From Hominimerdicola alba 8 (GTDB lineage: Bacteria; Bacillota; Clostridia; Oscillospirales; Ruminococcaceae), in the NCBI RefSeq assembly GCF_000178155.2, contig NZ_ADKM02000110.1:1-64000 (forward strand): a DNA stretch of 64,000 nucleotides. Direction: 5' to 3'. Of the stretch, positions 44,127-53,482 are shown piece by piece (positions within the stretch are counted from its first letter, which is position 1; each line of letters begins with the position of its first letter). The notes under the pieces were generated by a model that saw nothing but the letters and a program-made list of their open reading frames with translations, was not told the DNA's origin and ran no database searches. Position numbers and translations under genes: made by a program.

Positions 44127-44846
44127 ATGAAAAAGTTTTTTCTTCCGATACTGGCGGCGGTGTGCATGGTAGGCTTGACCGCCTGCGGAAATACTGACAG
44201 TGCGGATAATTCGGCGGCTTCTGCATCTGCTGAGAAAAGCGCGGCTGAACAGTCGGTCGGGGAAGAAGAGTCTGCCGAAAAATCCGAAACAGAACAGACC
44301 GCCGATGATGCGGCAGCTGCGGGACAGGCTGAGGAAAACTCCCCCGAAACAAATGCTGAAAATGACTCGGATAAAGATACGATAGTGGTGTATTTTTCGG
44401 CAACGGGTACAACAAAGGGTGTTGCTGAACGGATAGCATCGGTGACCGATGCGGATATTTTTGAACTGTCAGCCGCCGAACCGTACAGCGATGCTGACCT
44501 TGACTGGAACGACAAGAACAGCCGCACCACCCTCGAAATGAACGACCCCGATGTCCGACCCGCCATCGCAAATGATACTGTTGACCTTGATGGCTATGAA
44601 ACGGTGTATATCGGTTATCCCATATGGTGGGGCGAAGCGCCGCGCATCATGAGTACATTTGTAGAGGCGCATGACTTTGACGGCAAGACGGTCATACCGT
44701 TCTGCACATCGGGCGGAAGTTCCATCGGCAGGAGCGGAGAGAACCTTGCTTCACAGGCAGGCGGCGGAAACTGGCTGGCCGGCGGCAGGCTCGATGCGAA
44801 TATATCTGAGAGCGAATTACAGGATTGGATAAATGACATGAATTAA
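44127..44846 (+). CDS. Flavodoxin-like lipoprotein
   Basis: A 239-residue protein. The signal peptide ends in a lipobox (VGLTACGN, Cys about 18), followed by an acidic Ala/Glu-rich linker (about 20-80) and a flavodoxin domain (about 85-238): DTIVVYFSATGTTKGVAERIAS is the FMN phosphate loop, with YIGYPIWWGEAPRIMSTF and FCTSGGSSIG further on. It should hold FMN outside the cytoplasmic membrane. AAGGAGG at 44112-44118 supports the ATG at 44127 rather than the one at 44121. Confidence 0.85.
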   Translation: MKKFFLPILAAVCMVGLTACGNTDSADNSAASASAEKSAAEQSVGEEESAEKSETEQTADDAAAAGQAEENSPETNAENDSDKDTIVVYFSATGTTKGVAERIASVTDADIFELSAAEPYSDADLDWNDKNSRTTLEMNDPDVRPAIANDTVDLDGYETVYIGYPIWWGEAPRIMSTFVEAHDFDGKTVIPFCTSGGSSIGRSGENLASQAGGGNWLAGGRLDANISESELQDWINDMN

Positions 44847-44861
44847 ACAAGGAGGACTGTT

Positions 44862-45653
44862 ATGCAGGCAAAGACGACCAATATCATCAAAAGGATAGTC
44901 GATGTGGTGCTGACAGTCCTTTTGCTGTTTATTATGGCTTTTCAGGTGACGGGTGATGTGCTTCATGAATGGCTGGGCATCGGCATGACGGTGGTGCTTA
45001 TCGTTCACCACATACTCAACCGCAGATGGTACAAGGCGGTGTTCAAGGGTAAGTATTTGCCGTACCGTATTGTCATGACGGCGGTGAACACGCTTCTGCT
45101 TTTGTCGATAGCTTTGACGGCGGTCAGCGGAATGTCAATGAGCGGTCATGCAGTGCCGTTCATGTACGGGCTGATAAATGTGATGACTGCGCGGACGCTT
45201 CACCTTGCGATGTCCTACTGGTCGTTCATTCTGATGGGTGTGCATATCGGTCTGCATGTGAAAGCTATGACTGCAAAGCTGTCCGACAGGGGCGGGCTGA
45301 TATTCAAGGCGGTGCTGACAGCATTTGCGGGTGCGGGACTGTGGCAGTTCATTAAGAGCGGTATAGTGAATTACATCACTTTCAGGTCGCACTTTGCGTT
45401 TCTCGACTACACGACCGCAGAATGGCTGATAATTCTGCAAAATCTTGCAATGCTTATGTTCTGGGTGCTGGCGGGAAATACTCTTGGTGAACTGACACAG
45501 AAAAACAAGGATAAGAAATATTCTCCGAAACCGCTGATATGGCTGATATGCGCTGTGGTCATCAGTGCTGCGCTGAATTTCGCGCTTGGTGACAAAGGTG
45601 CTGAGAGTGGTGCGGCATGGCAGAATGCACAGTGCATTGAACGTTTGGTCTGA
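44862..45653 (+). CDS. DUF4405-type membrane protein, possible haem-binding
   Basis: A 263-residue protein with about six membrane segments. Conserved-looking His residues lie within or at the ends of segments (DVLHEW, IVHHILNR, LHLAMSYW, GVHIGLHV), as in small cytochrome-b-like proteins of the DUF4405 group. It follows the flavodoxin-like lipoprotein by 15 bases with an AAGGAGG site, so the operon may pass electrons across the membrane to an external flavin protein (inference). Ends at a terminator. Confidence 0.65.
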   Translation: MQAKTTNIIKRIVDVVLTVLLLFIMAFQVTGDVLHEWLGIGMTVVLIVHHILNRRWYKAVFKGKYLPYRIVMTAVNTLLLLSIALTAVSGMSMSGHAVPFMYGLINVMTARTLHLAMSYWSFILMGVHIGLHVKAMTAKLSDRGGLIFKAVLTAFAGAGLWQFIKSGIVNYITFRSHFAFLDYTTAEWLIILQNLAMLMFWVLAGNTLGELTQKNKDKKYSPKPLIWLICAVVISAALNFALGDKGAESGAAWQNAQCIERLV

Positions 45654-45664
45654 CAATAATGAAA

Positions 45665-45707
45665 AATATCCCCCAAAGCGATCGGCAGACCGTTTCGGGG
45701 GATACTT
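45665..45707 (+). terminator. Terminator after the redox operon
   Basis: ATCCCCC (45668-45674) pairs with GGGGGAT (about 45696-45702), with further pairing inside and a T-rich end. Confidence 0.75.
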
Positions 45708-45728
45708 TATATGAGCAAAATTTTCGCA

Positions 45729-47660
45729 TTATTTAGCTATCGGGAATTCCTGTACACCGCCGACAACGTACTTCTGTATAGCAAGTGCGTCATCTTCGGT
45801 AAGACCCGATATGCCGTCAACATTGCCTGCGATCTCGCCATATTTGGTGAGATGGTCGGCGCTTGTGCCGTTGACACCGTATTTGCTTGGATCCTGCACC
45901 GCTTTAAGTACCAGTATTGCATCGAGGATATCTATCTTGTTATCGCCGTTTGCATCACCGTACAATACTGTAGGACCTGCGGGAACTTCGGGCTCTGAAG
46001 GCTCGGTGTATTCGATGCCGTCAACAATGGACTCGAAGCAGGGCTTTACAGAGTAGTCTGCATTGAAGAGAAGGGGATCGCGGTCGGCTCTCCAGCTGAG
46101 GTCATCGGTGGTACCCCAAACGACAACTGCTGAGATATAGTCCTTGTAGTCAACGAGAACGTCCATGATGTCGCTGTAGTACTTAGCCTGAAGATCGAAC
46201 CTCTTGTCGTTGACAGTGGCATCAAGTTCAGTTACCTGAATGTCAAGACCTGTCTTGCTGAACTTTTCCAGAGCCTTTCTGTAAGTGCTGACACTCGGGA
46301 ATGGGTCAGAGCCGCCGTTGTTGGTAACGTTGAGGTGTGACTGCATGCCGATGCCGTCGATATAGTGACCGTCGGAATTTATCTCTTCGCAGAGTTTTAC
46401 GATAGCATCGCTCTTCTGCATATACTCATTGTAGTCATTGTAGTAGAGTTTGCAGCCCTCAGGAGCGTACTTCTTGGCAAACTCGAAAGCGGGCTTTATG
46501 AAAGAGTTGTCACCGAAGATCTGTACCCACGGAGATGACTGATAACCGTTGGAAGAATCAGGAACGCCGGGATTTCTGGGCGCACCCGCATCGGTGAAGC
46601 ACTCGTTGACAACGTCCCACGCATAGAAGTCGATATCGGGATATTCGGTCTTGACTGCGGTGAAGACGTTCTTGATATAGTTCTCCATACGTCTGAGCAT
46701 TTTCTCCTTAGATACCCACTCGCCGTTGGGGTCATAGTTCTCCTTGAAGAACCAGATAGGTGTCTGCTGGTGCCATACAAGGACGTGACCTCTCATGGGG
46801 ATATTGTTGTCGCGGGCAAATTCGAGTATGGGCTTTGCAGCGTCGAGAGTTACCTGTGGGTCTTCGTCATTGCCCGATGCCGCAAGTGCGAGGCATGCCT
46901 GCTGGTCGAGGACGCTGTCGGGCTTGAGTTCGTTGCCTGCTGTAAGGCTGTTGAAGTGTTTTTTGATAAGTGTTTTAGTAGACTTTGGTGCAAGTTCGGA
47001 AACAGTAGTTGCAGTGCCGAACTTGAACATGTCACCATAAACATATTTGAGTGACGGTGCATTCAGATCAAGATTGTTGGGCGACTCGCATATGGTGAGA
47101 TCGTCTATATACAGATCATTGGCATCGCCTGTTGTTTCAATATAGAGCGAAACATCTTTTTCATCGGAGCCGTAGGAGAAGCTGGCGGTAAGTTCAACAT
47201 AATCGCCCTGTGAAACGGCTTTTACAAGGTTTGTATACTGGGGCGAGTCTGAGCCTGCGGGCGTATGCTGCATCGAAACGCAGATAGTGTTATACCACTG
47301 TGCCTTTACCTTTACAGTGATGTCATACTTGACATAAGGTTCAAGTATCCCCTCCACTGCCAGTGAAGGACCGTTCCAGTTCTTGCTTCTGCCTGTTACG
47401 GACATGACCTTGCTGCCGCTTGGCGCAGCGGAGTCCTCAACGACCTTGATGACAGATGTATCGCTGTCACCGCGCTTTGAGAACATAGAAGCATCGCCGT
47501 CCTCAAAGTCGGTCGAGAATGCGGCATCACTTGAAGCCGCCAGCTTTACGGTCGTGCTTGTGTCAGCATTGACTGTAAATACAGTACTCGGTACAGCTGA
47601 ACAGGTCATGGCAGCGCATACTGCAATGAGTGACAGCTTTTTTATAAGATCTGATCTCAT
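45729..47660 (-). CDS. GH10 endo-1,4-beta-xylanase with CBM22 and dockerin
   Basis: A 643-residue secreted enzyme. Signal peptide (about 1-32); CBM22-like carbohydrate-binding module (about 48-185, TDFEDGD...GRSKNWNGPSL...YIDDLTIC); GH10 barrel (about 195-540) with NSLTAGNELKPD, HVLVWHQQTP, the acid/base Glu in WDVVNECF and the nucleophile Glu in VTELDAT; C-terminal dockerin (about 565-640) with YGDANGDNKIDILDAILVLK and a second repeat NVDGISGLTEDDALAIQKYV. It cleaves xylan and should dock onto a cellulosome-like scaffold. It is a single gene with its own promoter. Confidence 0.95.
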   Translation of the reverse strand: MRSDLIKKLSLIAVCAAMTCSAVPSTVFTVNADTSTTVKLAASSDAAFSTDFEDGDASMFSKRGDSDTSVIKVVEDSAAPSGSKVMSVTGRSKNWNGPSLAVEGILEPYVKYDITVKVKAQWYNTICVSMQHTPAGSDSPQYTNLVKAVSQGDYVELTASFSYGSDEKDVSLYIETTGDANDLYIDDLTICESPNNLDLNAPSLKYVYGDMFKFGTATTVSELAPKSTKTLIKKHFNSLTAGNELKPDSVLDQQACLALAASGNDEDPQVTLDAAKPILEFARDNNIPMRGHVLVWHQQTPIWFFKENYDPNGEWVSKEKMLRRMENYIKNVFTAVKTEYPDIDFYAWDVVNECFTDAGAPRNPGVPDSSNGYQSSPWVQIFGDNSFIKPAFEFAKKYAPEGCKLYYNDYNEYMQKSDAIVKLCEEINSDGHYIDGIGMQSHLNVTNNGGSDPFPSVSTYRKALEKFSKTGLDIQVTELDATVNDKRFDLQAKYYSDIMDVLVDYKDYISAVVVWGTTDDLSWRADRDPLLFNADYSVKPCFESIVDGIEYTEPSEPEVPAGPTVLYGDANGDNKIDILDAILVLKAVQDPSKYGVNGTSADHLTKYGEIAGNVDGISGLTEDDALAIQKYVVGGVQEFPIAK

Positions 47661-47743
47661 GTTTGATAACCTCCCTAAAATGTTGCATTTACGTTCAGTA
47701 CATCTGCTTATCTGCGATGTACCCGTAATATAACCACGCTTTC

Positions 47744-47773
47744 ATTTTATCATACCTTTAGAATATTTGTCAA
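47744..47773 (-). promoter_or_regulatory. Promoter of the GH10 xylanase gene
   Basis: On the minus strand TTGACA (47768-47773) and TAAAAT (47744-47749) are 18 bases apart, about 85 bases before the ATG. Confidence 0.7.
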
Positions 47774-47967
47774 GAGTTTTAGCGAAAATGCGCAATTTTT
47801 GTTATAAATAACAGAATTTATAGCAAAAATAGAAACGTAATATACTGGATTTCGCATTAATATTTTGATATTTGGTCGGTGTTTTCAAGTTTGTAATGAC
47901 ATGCGGCATTTTTTTACAAAAATATAATAAGTTTCCCAAAGCCTGAATTATCTGCGGAATGTACAAA

Positions 47968-48011
47968 CAAAAAGCTGACAGCTTCGCGCGTGATGCAAAA
48001 GCTGTCAGCTT
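47968..48011 (-). terminator. Terminator after the PL10-CE8 gene
   Basis: AAGCTGACAGC (47972-47982) pairs with GCTGTCAGCTT (48001-48011), with a T-rich end on the minus strand. Confidence 0.8.
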
Positions 48012-48054
48012 ATGATTGAAGTTTAATTTGATTGCATGGTATAAAATCTTAATA

Positions 48055-51000
48055 TCAGAAGGTCGCTTTGCCGACGATAACGTTCATCATAAGGTCGGCA
48101 TCAGCATTGTTGAGTGCGTAGTCCTTGTTGACATCTGCCGCATCAAAGTTTATGCTGCTGCTGTAGCCTGTCTGCCACTTTTTGAATTCGATAACATCGA
48201 GAATATCGAATTTGCCGTCCATGTTGACATCGCCTGTTACAGGTTCGTAGGAATAGGTCTGCATATCGGTGACAAGTACAGAATAGCCTGTGCAGCCGCT
48301 TGTCTGTCCGTTGGTGCCGAGAGTGATCCTCTCGCCTGCCTTGAAATCTCTGCTGTAAACATCGTAAGCAACATCCTGAACATTCTTGACAGTCATGCCT
48401 GTCTTGCTGTAGCTTGCGAGCCATGCGGGGGTAGAAGCAGTTATTCTGCTGTCATAGATAACATAGACTGTTATATCTCTGCCTGCTGTGAAAACGGCGA
48501 GGTCGGAGTCTATCTTTTTAGCATCACAGGGAGTAACTATCGCTTCTGCGCCGACAAGCTGCTGGGGCAGTTCAGTGTAGGTAACGCCATCGCGGTCGGT
48601 ATAGATAAGGTCGCCTACTCTTATATCGGTGTCTATCTTCCACAGGTCGGGGAGTGCGTTCTCGTTTGCGGCAAGACCCAGTACTCTGCTGCCGCTGATG
48701 GGCGCAGGGATATTCTTCTTGACGAATACGGTGTAGCCTGTGCAGCTGCTTGACTGACCGTTTGTGCCGAGTGTTACGTTTTCGCCCGACTTGAATTCCT
48801 TGCTGTAGATGTCGTATACGACATCGGTACTGCTGGTGACAGTCTGATAAGTCCTTGTGTAGCCCGAAAGCCATGAGGGTATCGAAGTCACTCTGTTATC
48901 GAGTGCTATGTATACAGTGATATTGCCGTTGGCGGTGAAAGAGGCAAGGTCGCCCGTTATTTTCTTGGCATCGCAGGGTGTAACGATCGTTTCAGCGCCC
49001 AGCAGAGTATCGGGGATCTGAGTGTAAGTCATGTTATCGCGGTCGGTATAAAGCAGGTCGCCCACTGCCAGAGAAGAATCTATCGCCCAAAGCGAAGAAT
49101 AGTCATTAGCCTGCGGAGTGAGAGCCTTTATAAGAGTGCCGTTTATTGGGTCAACTGTTACGGGCTGGGAAGGTGTGCCCGAATTGGTATAGTAGTAAGG
49201 CACCCAGCCGTTGAGGTATGTATTGACATCAAGTCCGTTCGCAGAACTCTTCACAGTACCCGATACACGACCCGATGTGTTGACAGCCTTGCCGTTTACG
49301 GTGGTGTTGTACTCTTTGAACTTTGCGTTTTCGGGTGCGTTGCCGCTCATGCTTGCCCAGCCTGCCGAGTTTATCATGCTTTCGGAGGAGAGTTTGGTAT
49401 TTACGAATGCAACATCTGCATCAGCGCCCCATGGTCTGCCGAAGTTGCCCGCGCCGACTTTCATGCCGCTCGCGCCGAAGATATTGCAGTCAGCGAAAAG
49501 ATATTTGCCGTCGCTCTTAGCCGCAGTGATGTAGCCGCCTACAGCCTTGTCGGTGTAGCCTGCCCACACGAGGTCACAGTTCTGGAAGATGCAGGTGCCC
49601 TGACCGAAGATGTAGTCGGTGTTGCCCTCTATGCGGCACTCACGGAAATACTCGTGCGCACCTCTTGTGAACAGGGTGTCCTGACTGCCGAGAAATGTAC
49701 ACTTGTAGAATTCGCTGTTGTCGCCCTCGATAGCGATGGCAGCTGCACGCTCGGTAGCGGTCTTGCTCTTGACATCAGCACCTTTTGTACGCTGGAATGT
49801 GATAGCTTCACTGCCCGAAGGCTCAACGCCGTCCTTTAACTCTTCATCGGTGACATAGCGGTTGAAGGAGTTCTCGAAAGTGATGTATTCAGCGCGGAAA
49901 TTAGATGCTTTTGTGTGGAGTGCCACAGCACTGCCCCAGCGTGTCGCCTCGCCCTTTGATGACTTCGAGTTTGCGTTTGAAGAATTGTAGTAGCCGTCAC
50001 TGCCCATGCTGTAGTACTTGTAGCCGATGCCGTAGTACCATGTTATCTTGACTTCCTTAGTGGGTTCATCATTGATAAAGCTGATATAGGGTGTGTTTAT
50101 GCGCACCTGTTCGCGGTAAGTACCAGGTGCGATGTGGATATTCACGCGGGTCTGCTCGGAGGTCGGGTTTTTAGCTGCCGCCGCATCTACAGCCGCCTGA
50201 ATGGTATTGTAGTTGTTCGACTTGTTGCTGTAGCCCACATAGAGGTGTGTGCCCTGTGTCTGTGGCTGTGACGGTGTGCTCGGCTCAGGCAGAGTGCCCA
50301 GCTTTATGTTGTTAGCACACCAGTTGCCGTACCACGAATAGCCTGTCCTGCGCTCCTGACTTATCTGGGAAACGTCGGTGTACGCCTTGCCGTCGCGGTC
50401 AGAGAACAGCGGTTTGCTGTTCTGGAGATCGTAAAATCTCGCCCAGATGGTAGAACCGTTTGAGGTGGTCAGCACCTTGTCGGTCTTGTCCGAGTTCCAG
50501 TCAAACTTTTTGTTTTCTATCTTTACCGCATCGAACCATCTTACAGCCGCATTTATGCTGCGTATGACATCAGCGCTCTGTTTGGACTCAGGCAGTGCGC
50601 GCAGAAAATCGACCACGCCCGCACTTTCAGATGTGCATACAGACGGAAGTTCATACGCTCTTGCGCCTGCGGGTGCGAGGGTGTTCTCATCGTGCTGCTG
50701 ACCCCATGCTGTCAGTGTGCCGTTTATTTTTATCTGGGTGTTGAGTATACATTTGATGCCCTTGTCAACAGCGTTGTTCGCCTTGCTCTGATAATTGCTG
50801 TCTACCCATGCAAAAGCGCCTTTCTTCTGGGAAACTTCCAGCATGATGTTAAGCACCTGTACCATAGCGCTGTCATTATAGGTGATGTGAGCATGGTAAG
50901 TGCCTGCATCGTTGAACACCTGCGGCCAGCCGCCGTTGGAGTACTGACCGTTTATCAGCAGATCAAGACCTTTAAGGCAGGCAGTCTTGTACTTCTGGGT

Positions 51001-51342
51001 GCCTGTTGCGTTGTAGACGTTTGCGAGAAAACGTATCTGACCCCATGTGGCGTTGTTGTCGATGGTAGACTTGTTCCACGAACCTGTGGTAGCGGTCTTC
51101 ATATCCTTGCGCCAGCCGCCGTCAGACAGCTGATAGGCTATCATCTCATCTGCAAGTGCGGCAGCCTCCGAGCCTTTCCACCATGACTGGTCTTTCTTTG
51201 AGTAGGAAGACCACTTAAAATCGTTCTCACCTGCAAAAGCTACCATACTGCTCTGCATCTGCGGCAGAACACCTGCGGCTGAGGTGAACACCATACCTGC
51301 GGCAAGCATTATACCCGCCGCTCTTGCGCCTGTCTTTTTCAT
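48055..51342 (-). CDS. Pectate lyase (PL10)-pectin methylesterase (CE8) with dockerin
   Basis: A 1095-residue secreted pectinase. Signal peptide (about 1-35); PL10 pectate lyase (about 45-345) with YQLSDGGWRKDM and NGGWPQVF; CE8 pectin methylesterase (about 365-690) with YNTIQAAVDAAA, QDTLF (general acid Asp), NTDYIFG (nucleophile Asp) and GRPWG; two copies of an unrecognised domain of about 145 residues (about 720-1020) marked by VGDLxYTDRD, ETIVTPCDAKKI or EAIVTPCDAKKI, and LGTNGQ; a C-terminal dockerin (about 1030-1095) with TGDVNMDGKFDILDV and ADVNKDYALNNAD. One chain can remove methyl groups and then cleave the pectate. AGGAGGAG before the ATG. It is a single gene. Confidence 0.92.
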   Translation of the reverse strand: MKKTGARAAGIMLAAGMVFTSAAGVLPQMQSSMVAFAGENDFKWSSYSKKDQSWWKGSEAAALADEMIAYQLSDGGWRKDMKTATTGSWNKSTIDNNATWGQIRFLANVYNATGTQKYKTACLKGLDLLINGQYSNGGWPQVFNDAGTYHAHITYNDSAMVQVLNIMLEVSQKKGAFAWVDSNYQSKANNAVDKGIKCILNTQIKINGTLTAWGQQHDENTLAPAGARAYELPSVCTSESAGVVDFLRALPESKQSADVIRSINAAVRWFDAVKIENKKFDWNSDKTDKVLTTSNGSTIWARFYDLQNSKPLFSDRDGKAYTDVSQISQERRTGYSWYGNWCANNIKLGTLPEPSTPSQPQTQGTHLYVGYSNKSNNYNTIQAAVDAAAAKNPTSEQTRVNIHIAPGTYREQVRINTPYISFINDEPTKEVKITWYYGIGYKYYSMGSDGYYNSSNANSKSSKGEATRWGSAVALHTKASNFRAEYITFENSFNRYVTDEELKDGVEPSGSEAITFQRTKGADVKSKTATERAAAIAIEGDNSEFYKCTFLGSQDTLFTRGAHEYFRECRIEGNTDYIFGQGTCIFQNCDLVWAGYTDKAVGGYITAAKSDGKYLFADCNIFGASGMKVGAGNFGRPWGADADVAFVNTKLSSESMINSAGWASMSGNAPENAKFKEYNTTVNGKAVNTSGRVSGTVKSSANGLDVNTYLNGWVPYYYTNSGTPSQPVTVDPINGTLIKALTPQANDYSSLWAIDSSLAVGDLLYTDRDNMTYTQIPDTLLGAETIVTPCDAKKITGDLASFTANGNITVYIALDNRVTSIPSWLSGYTRTYQTVTSSTDVVYDIYSKEFKSGENVTLGTNGQSSSCTGYTVFVKKNIPAPISGSRVLGLAANENALPDLWKIDTDIRVGDLIYTDRDGVTYTELPQQLVGAEAIVTPCDAKKIDSDLAVFTAGRDITVYVIYDSRITASTPAWLASYSKTGMTVKNVQDVAYDVYSRDFKAGERITLGTNGQTSGCTGYSVLVTDMQTYSYEPVTGDVNMDGKFDILDVIEFKKWQTGYSSSINFDAADVNKDYALNNADADLMMNVIVGKATF

Positions 51343-51417
51343 TAAAACTCCTCCTAAAAAATAATTTTTATCAGGTTTGATATTTTATGTGTTATACACA
51401 AGTATCACCGTAATAAC

Positions 51418-51560
51418 TACAGAACTTTACAGTCCCCGCAATTTTCAGACATTTCCATACATATTGACATCGTGCGTATATGTATGTGTTGTTCAGCTGA
51501 AATGAACGATATCATAAGGATAGTACTGTTCATTTTGCAGGTCACTGTCTTCAAGACCAA
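51418..51560 (-). repeat. 143-bp direct repeat, left copy (3' remnant of the PoNi gene)
   Basis: 141 of 143 bases are identical to 52088-52230. On the minus strand the segment encodes the last 22 residues of the PoNe-immunity protein, including YYPYDIVHF, plus its downstream sequence. The two copies flank the gene at 51596-52057. Confidence 0.9.
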
Positions 51561-51595
51561 TTCAAATTGTGGTGTGTCAGCGGGATAACCGGATT

Positions 51596-52057
51596 TTAAA
51601 ATACAATATCTTGATATCCGATATCTTGTATTTCTTCATCTACAAGTATAATTCCAAGACCATTTTCAGTATCCCATTCACAATTAAATGCCAGCGCTAT
51701 ACTTCTGCCATCATATATTCCTGAAAGTGGTACAACAATAGAATCCAATGCTATTTTTTCCTTGATTTCCTCAATACTTGATAATTCAGGATAATCCTCA
51801 TTGCTGTCATCGTCATAGCCAAGTTCCTTTCTCAAGTCAATATAGTAGGAAAGCACACTTTCAAGAATGGATTCTTTTATGTCATTCCAAGCATTTTTAA
51901 ATTTTTCATATGATTCACATTGGAGAGGATCGATTTCCTCGTCTTCTTCACCTGAAACGACCACATTAACATTTATTATTTTTCCAAACCAATCAATTGT
52001 GGTTTCACCATTCCACCCATATTCGTATGTTAACTCACCAAAAACACTATTTATCAT
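51596..52057 (-). CDS. Immunity-like protein, DUF6985-like
   Basis: A 153-residue acidic soluble protein. It opens with FGELTYEYGWNGETTIDWFGK and has QCESYEKFKNAWNDIKESI in the middle, a pattern I associate with DUF6985-type proteins found in bacterial immunity gene arrays; this naming is uncertain. It has no signal peptide or membrane segment. AGGAGAA precedes the ATG. The gene is bracketed by 143-bp direct repeats and is more AT-rich than the pectinase gene beside it, both signs of insertion. Confidence 0.5.
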   Translation of the reverse strand: MINSVFGELTYEYGWNGETTIDWFGKIINVNVVVSGEEDEEIDPLQCESYEKFKNAWNDIKESILESVLSYYIDLRKELGYDDDSNEDYPELSSIEEIKEKIALDSIVVPLSGIYDGRSIALAFNCEWDTENGLGIILVDEEIQDIGYQDIVF

Positions 52058-52087
52058 TTCAATTCTCCTTTATTTTCTGACTGCCTT

Positions 52088-52230
52088 TACAGAACTTTAC
52101 AGCCCCAGCAATTTTCAGACATTTCCATACATATTGACATCGTGCGTATATGTATGTGTTGTTCAGCTGAAATGAACGATATCATAAGGATAGTACTGTT
52201 CATTTTGCAGGTCACTGTCTTCAAGACCAA
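52088..52230 (-). repeat. 143-bp direct repeat, right copy
   Basis: The intact context of the repeat: the last 22 codons of the PoNi gene (52163-52230) plus 75 downstream bases. The offset to the left copy is 670 bases. Confidence 0.9.
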
Positions 52231-52846
52231 GCCTTTTTGCAACTGCACCTGCATCAAAGCACCAGTAGCCGTAATAAAGGTTGTCGTCTGTGATCTTGTG
52301 CGTATCATACCAGGAACTTTCCTGACTGCCTTTATACCAGCCGCGCAGATATTTTAATAACGACTCTTTGTCATTCTCATTTATGCTTTTGACCAGTTTT
52401 TTATATGAACGCGGGAAAGATATCTTACTGTTGTCAAACTTGCTTTCAGTACCCGATAGGATAAAATCAATAAGATAGTCATACGTGTCGCTTTCCATCA
52501 ATTTTTTCCTTATTTTTTCAAGTTTTGCGCTGTCAAGCCCCAGAAGATAAGCCAATGATGCAAACCATAGATTATCTTCATATATACCACCGTCCCATGA
52601 TTCGCAAAACATATCGATCATGTCTTCAAATCCCGACTTGATATCGTCTATAGGATCGCATCTTGAATATCTCGCAATAATGACACCAAGTTTTATCAGG
52701 AGTATCTCGTCTTTTATTGAATCAATTCTATCTTCTTCGATCTCACCATCGGCAAGGCTGTCTTCAAACATCTGAATGTCTTCGATCTCCTCTTCTATGA
52801 ATGTATCGAAGTATTCTTTTTTTCTTAATTTATCTCTCATTTGCAT
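52163..52846 (-). CDS. PoNe immunity protein (DUF1910/DUF1911)
   Basis: A 227-residue helical cytoplasmic protein with both halves of the PoNi family: MRDKLRKKEYFDTFIEEEI and LIKLGVIIARYSRCDPIDDIK (DUF1910), then YDYLIDFIL...KYLRGWYKGSQESSWYDTH...YYGYWCFDAGAVAKRLGLEDSDL...YYPYDIVHF (DUF1911). Known members neutralise PoNe DNase toxins delivered between bacteria. No PoNe toxin gene is nearby. The start may be the ATG at 52846 or at 52840 (MRDKL), which has better spacing from the AAGAGAG site. Confidence 0.85.
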   Translation of the reverse strand: MQMRDKLRKKEYFDTFIEEEIEDIQMFEDSLADGEIEEDRIDSIKDEILLIKLGVIIARYSRCDPIDDIKSGFEDMIDMFCESWDGGIYEDNLWFASLAYLLGLDSAKLEKIRKKLMESDTYDYLIDFILSGTESKFDNSKISFPRSYKKLVKSINENDKESLLKYLRGWYKGSQESSWYDTHKITDDNLYYGYWCFDAGAVAKRLGLEDSDLQNEQYYPYDIVHFS

Positions 52847-52882
52847 ATACTCTCTTACGTTTTACTTATGACTTAATACATC

Positions 52883-52913
52883 AGGACACAAGCCTTTCTA
52901 TCAGTTCCGTCAT
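52883..52913 (-). pseudogene. Ten-codon remnant of an immunity-gene start
   Basis: The minus strand reads ATG for MTELIERLVS and then stops. MTELIE is the same as the start of the gene at 54098-54646; it appears to be a recombination scar. Confidence 0.4.
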
Positions 52914-52939
52914 AAAAACACCTCATAGCAGCATTATAG

Positions 52940-53470
52940 CTAATCATTATTGTGTGCAACTCTCATTATTTCCCAATATACTTCCATATCACACACTTCA
53001 AGATTTTCTACTGTATCCTCCCCGCTCAGGAACAGAGGGACGATATAACCTGCACATTCATTTGCCGACAATTGATATTCGTCAGCATATTTATACCATA
53101 ATTCAAAAAAATTTGAGGCAAAGCAGTCGTTAGTATACTCTTTTATGGTAATATCAAAAAAATCTTCAAACGTTTCATCGGTATTGTATACTTCTCCTGT
53201 TCCCGGCTCAAAAAATACGATCGTATTCGTAAACTTGCTTAATGCGAACACTCGCCCAAGCCAGTCATAACATATTACCTCTATATTATCAAGATAGTCA
53301 GAATAATAATCCGACACTATCCCATTCCATTTTTCTGTTTCATCAGACTTAAAAAATCTGAACAATCCGCTGCAAAAAGTTTTTCCCGATACATCTTCTT
53401 TGAACTTTTCGATGGAAGATATATCTTTATCGTTTGATACTCCGACAAATCCGTAAAAATTATCAAACAT
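52940..53470 (-). CDS. Tdi1/DUF1851-type immunity protein
   Basis: A 176-residue protein with the DUF1851 pattern: FCSGLFRFF, VICYDWLGRVFALSK, VFFEPGTGEV, FEDFFDITI, and at the end YIVPLFLSGEDTVENLEVCDMEVYWEIM. Proteins with this domain (T6SS Tdi1-like) protect against ADP-ribosylating or NAD-targeting toxins in other bacteria. No signal peptide. A GAGGGAC site lies before the ATG; just upstream is a 16-codon remnant of another immunity gene. Confidence 0.8.
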   Translation of the reverse strand: MFDNFYGFVGVSNDKDISSIEKFKEDVSGKTFCSGLFRFFKSDETEKWNGIVSDYYSDYLDNIEVICYDWLGRVFALSKFTNTIVFFEPGTGEVYNTDETFEDFFDITIKEYTNDCFASNFFELWYKYADEYQLSANECAGYIVPLFLSGEDTVENLEVCDMEVYWEIMRVAHNND

Positions 53471-53482
53471 ATCTGTCCCTCA

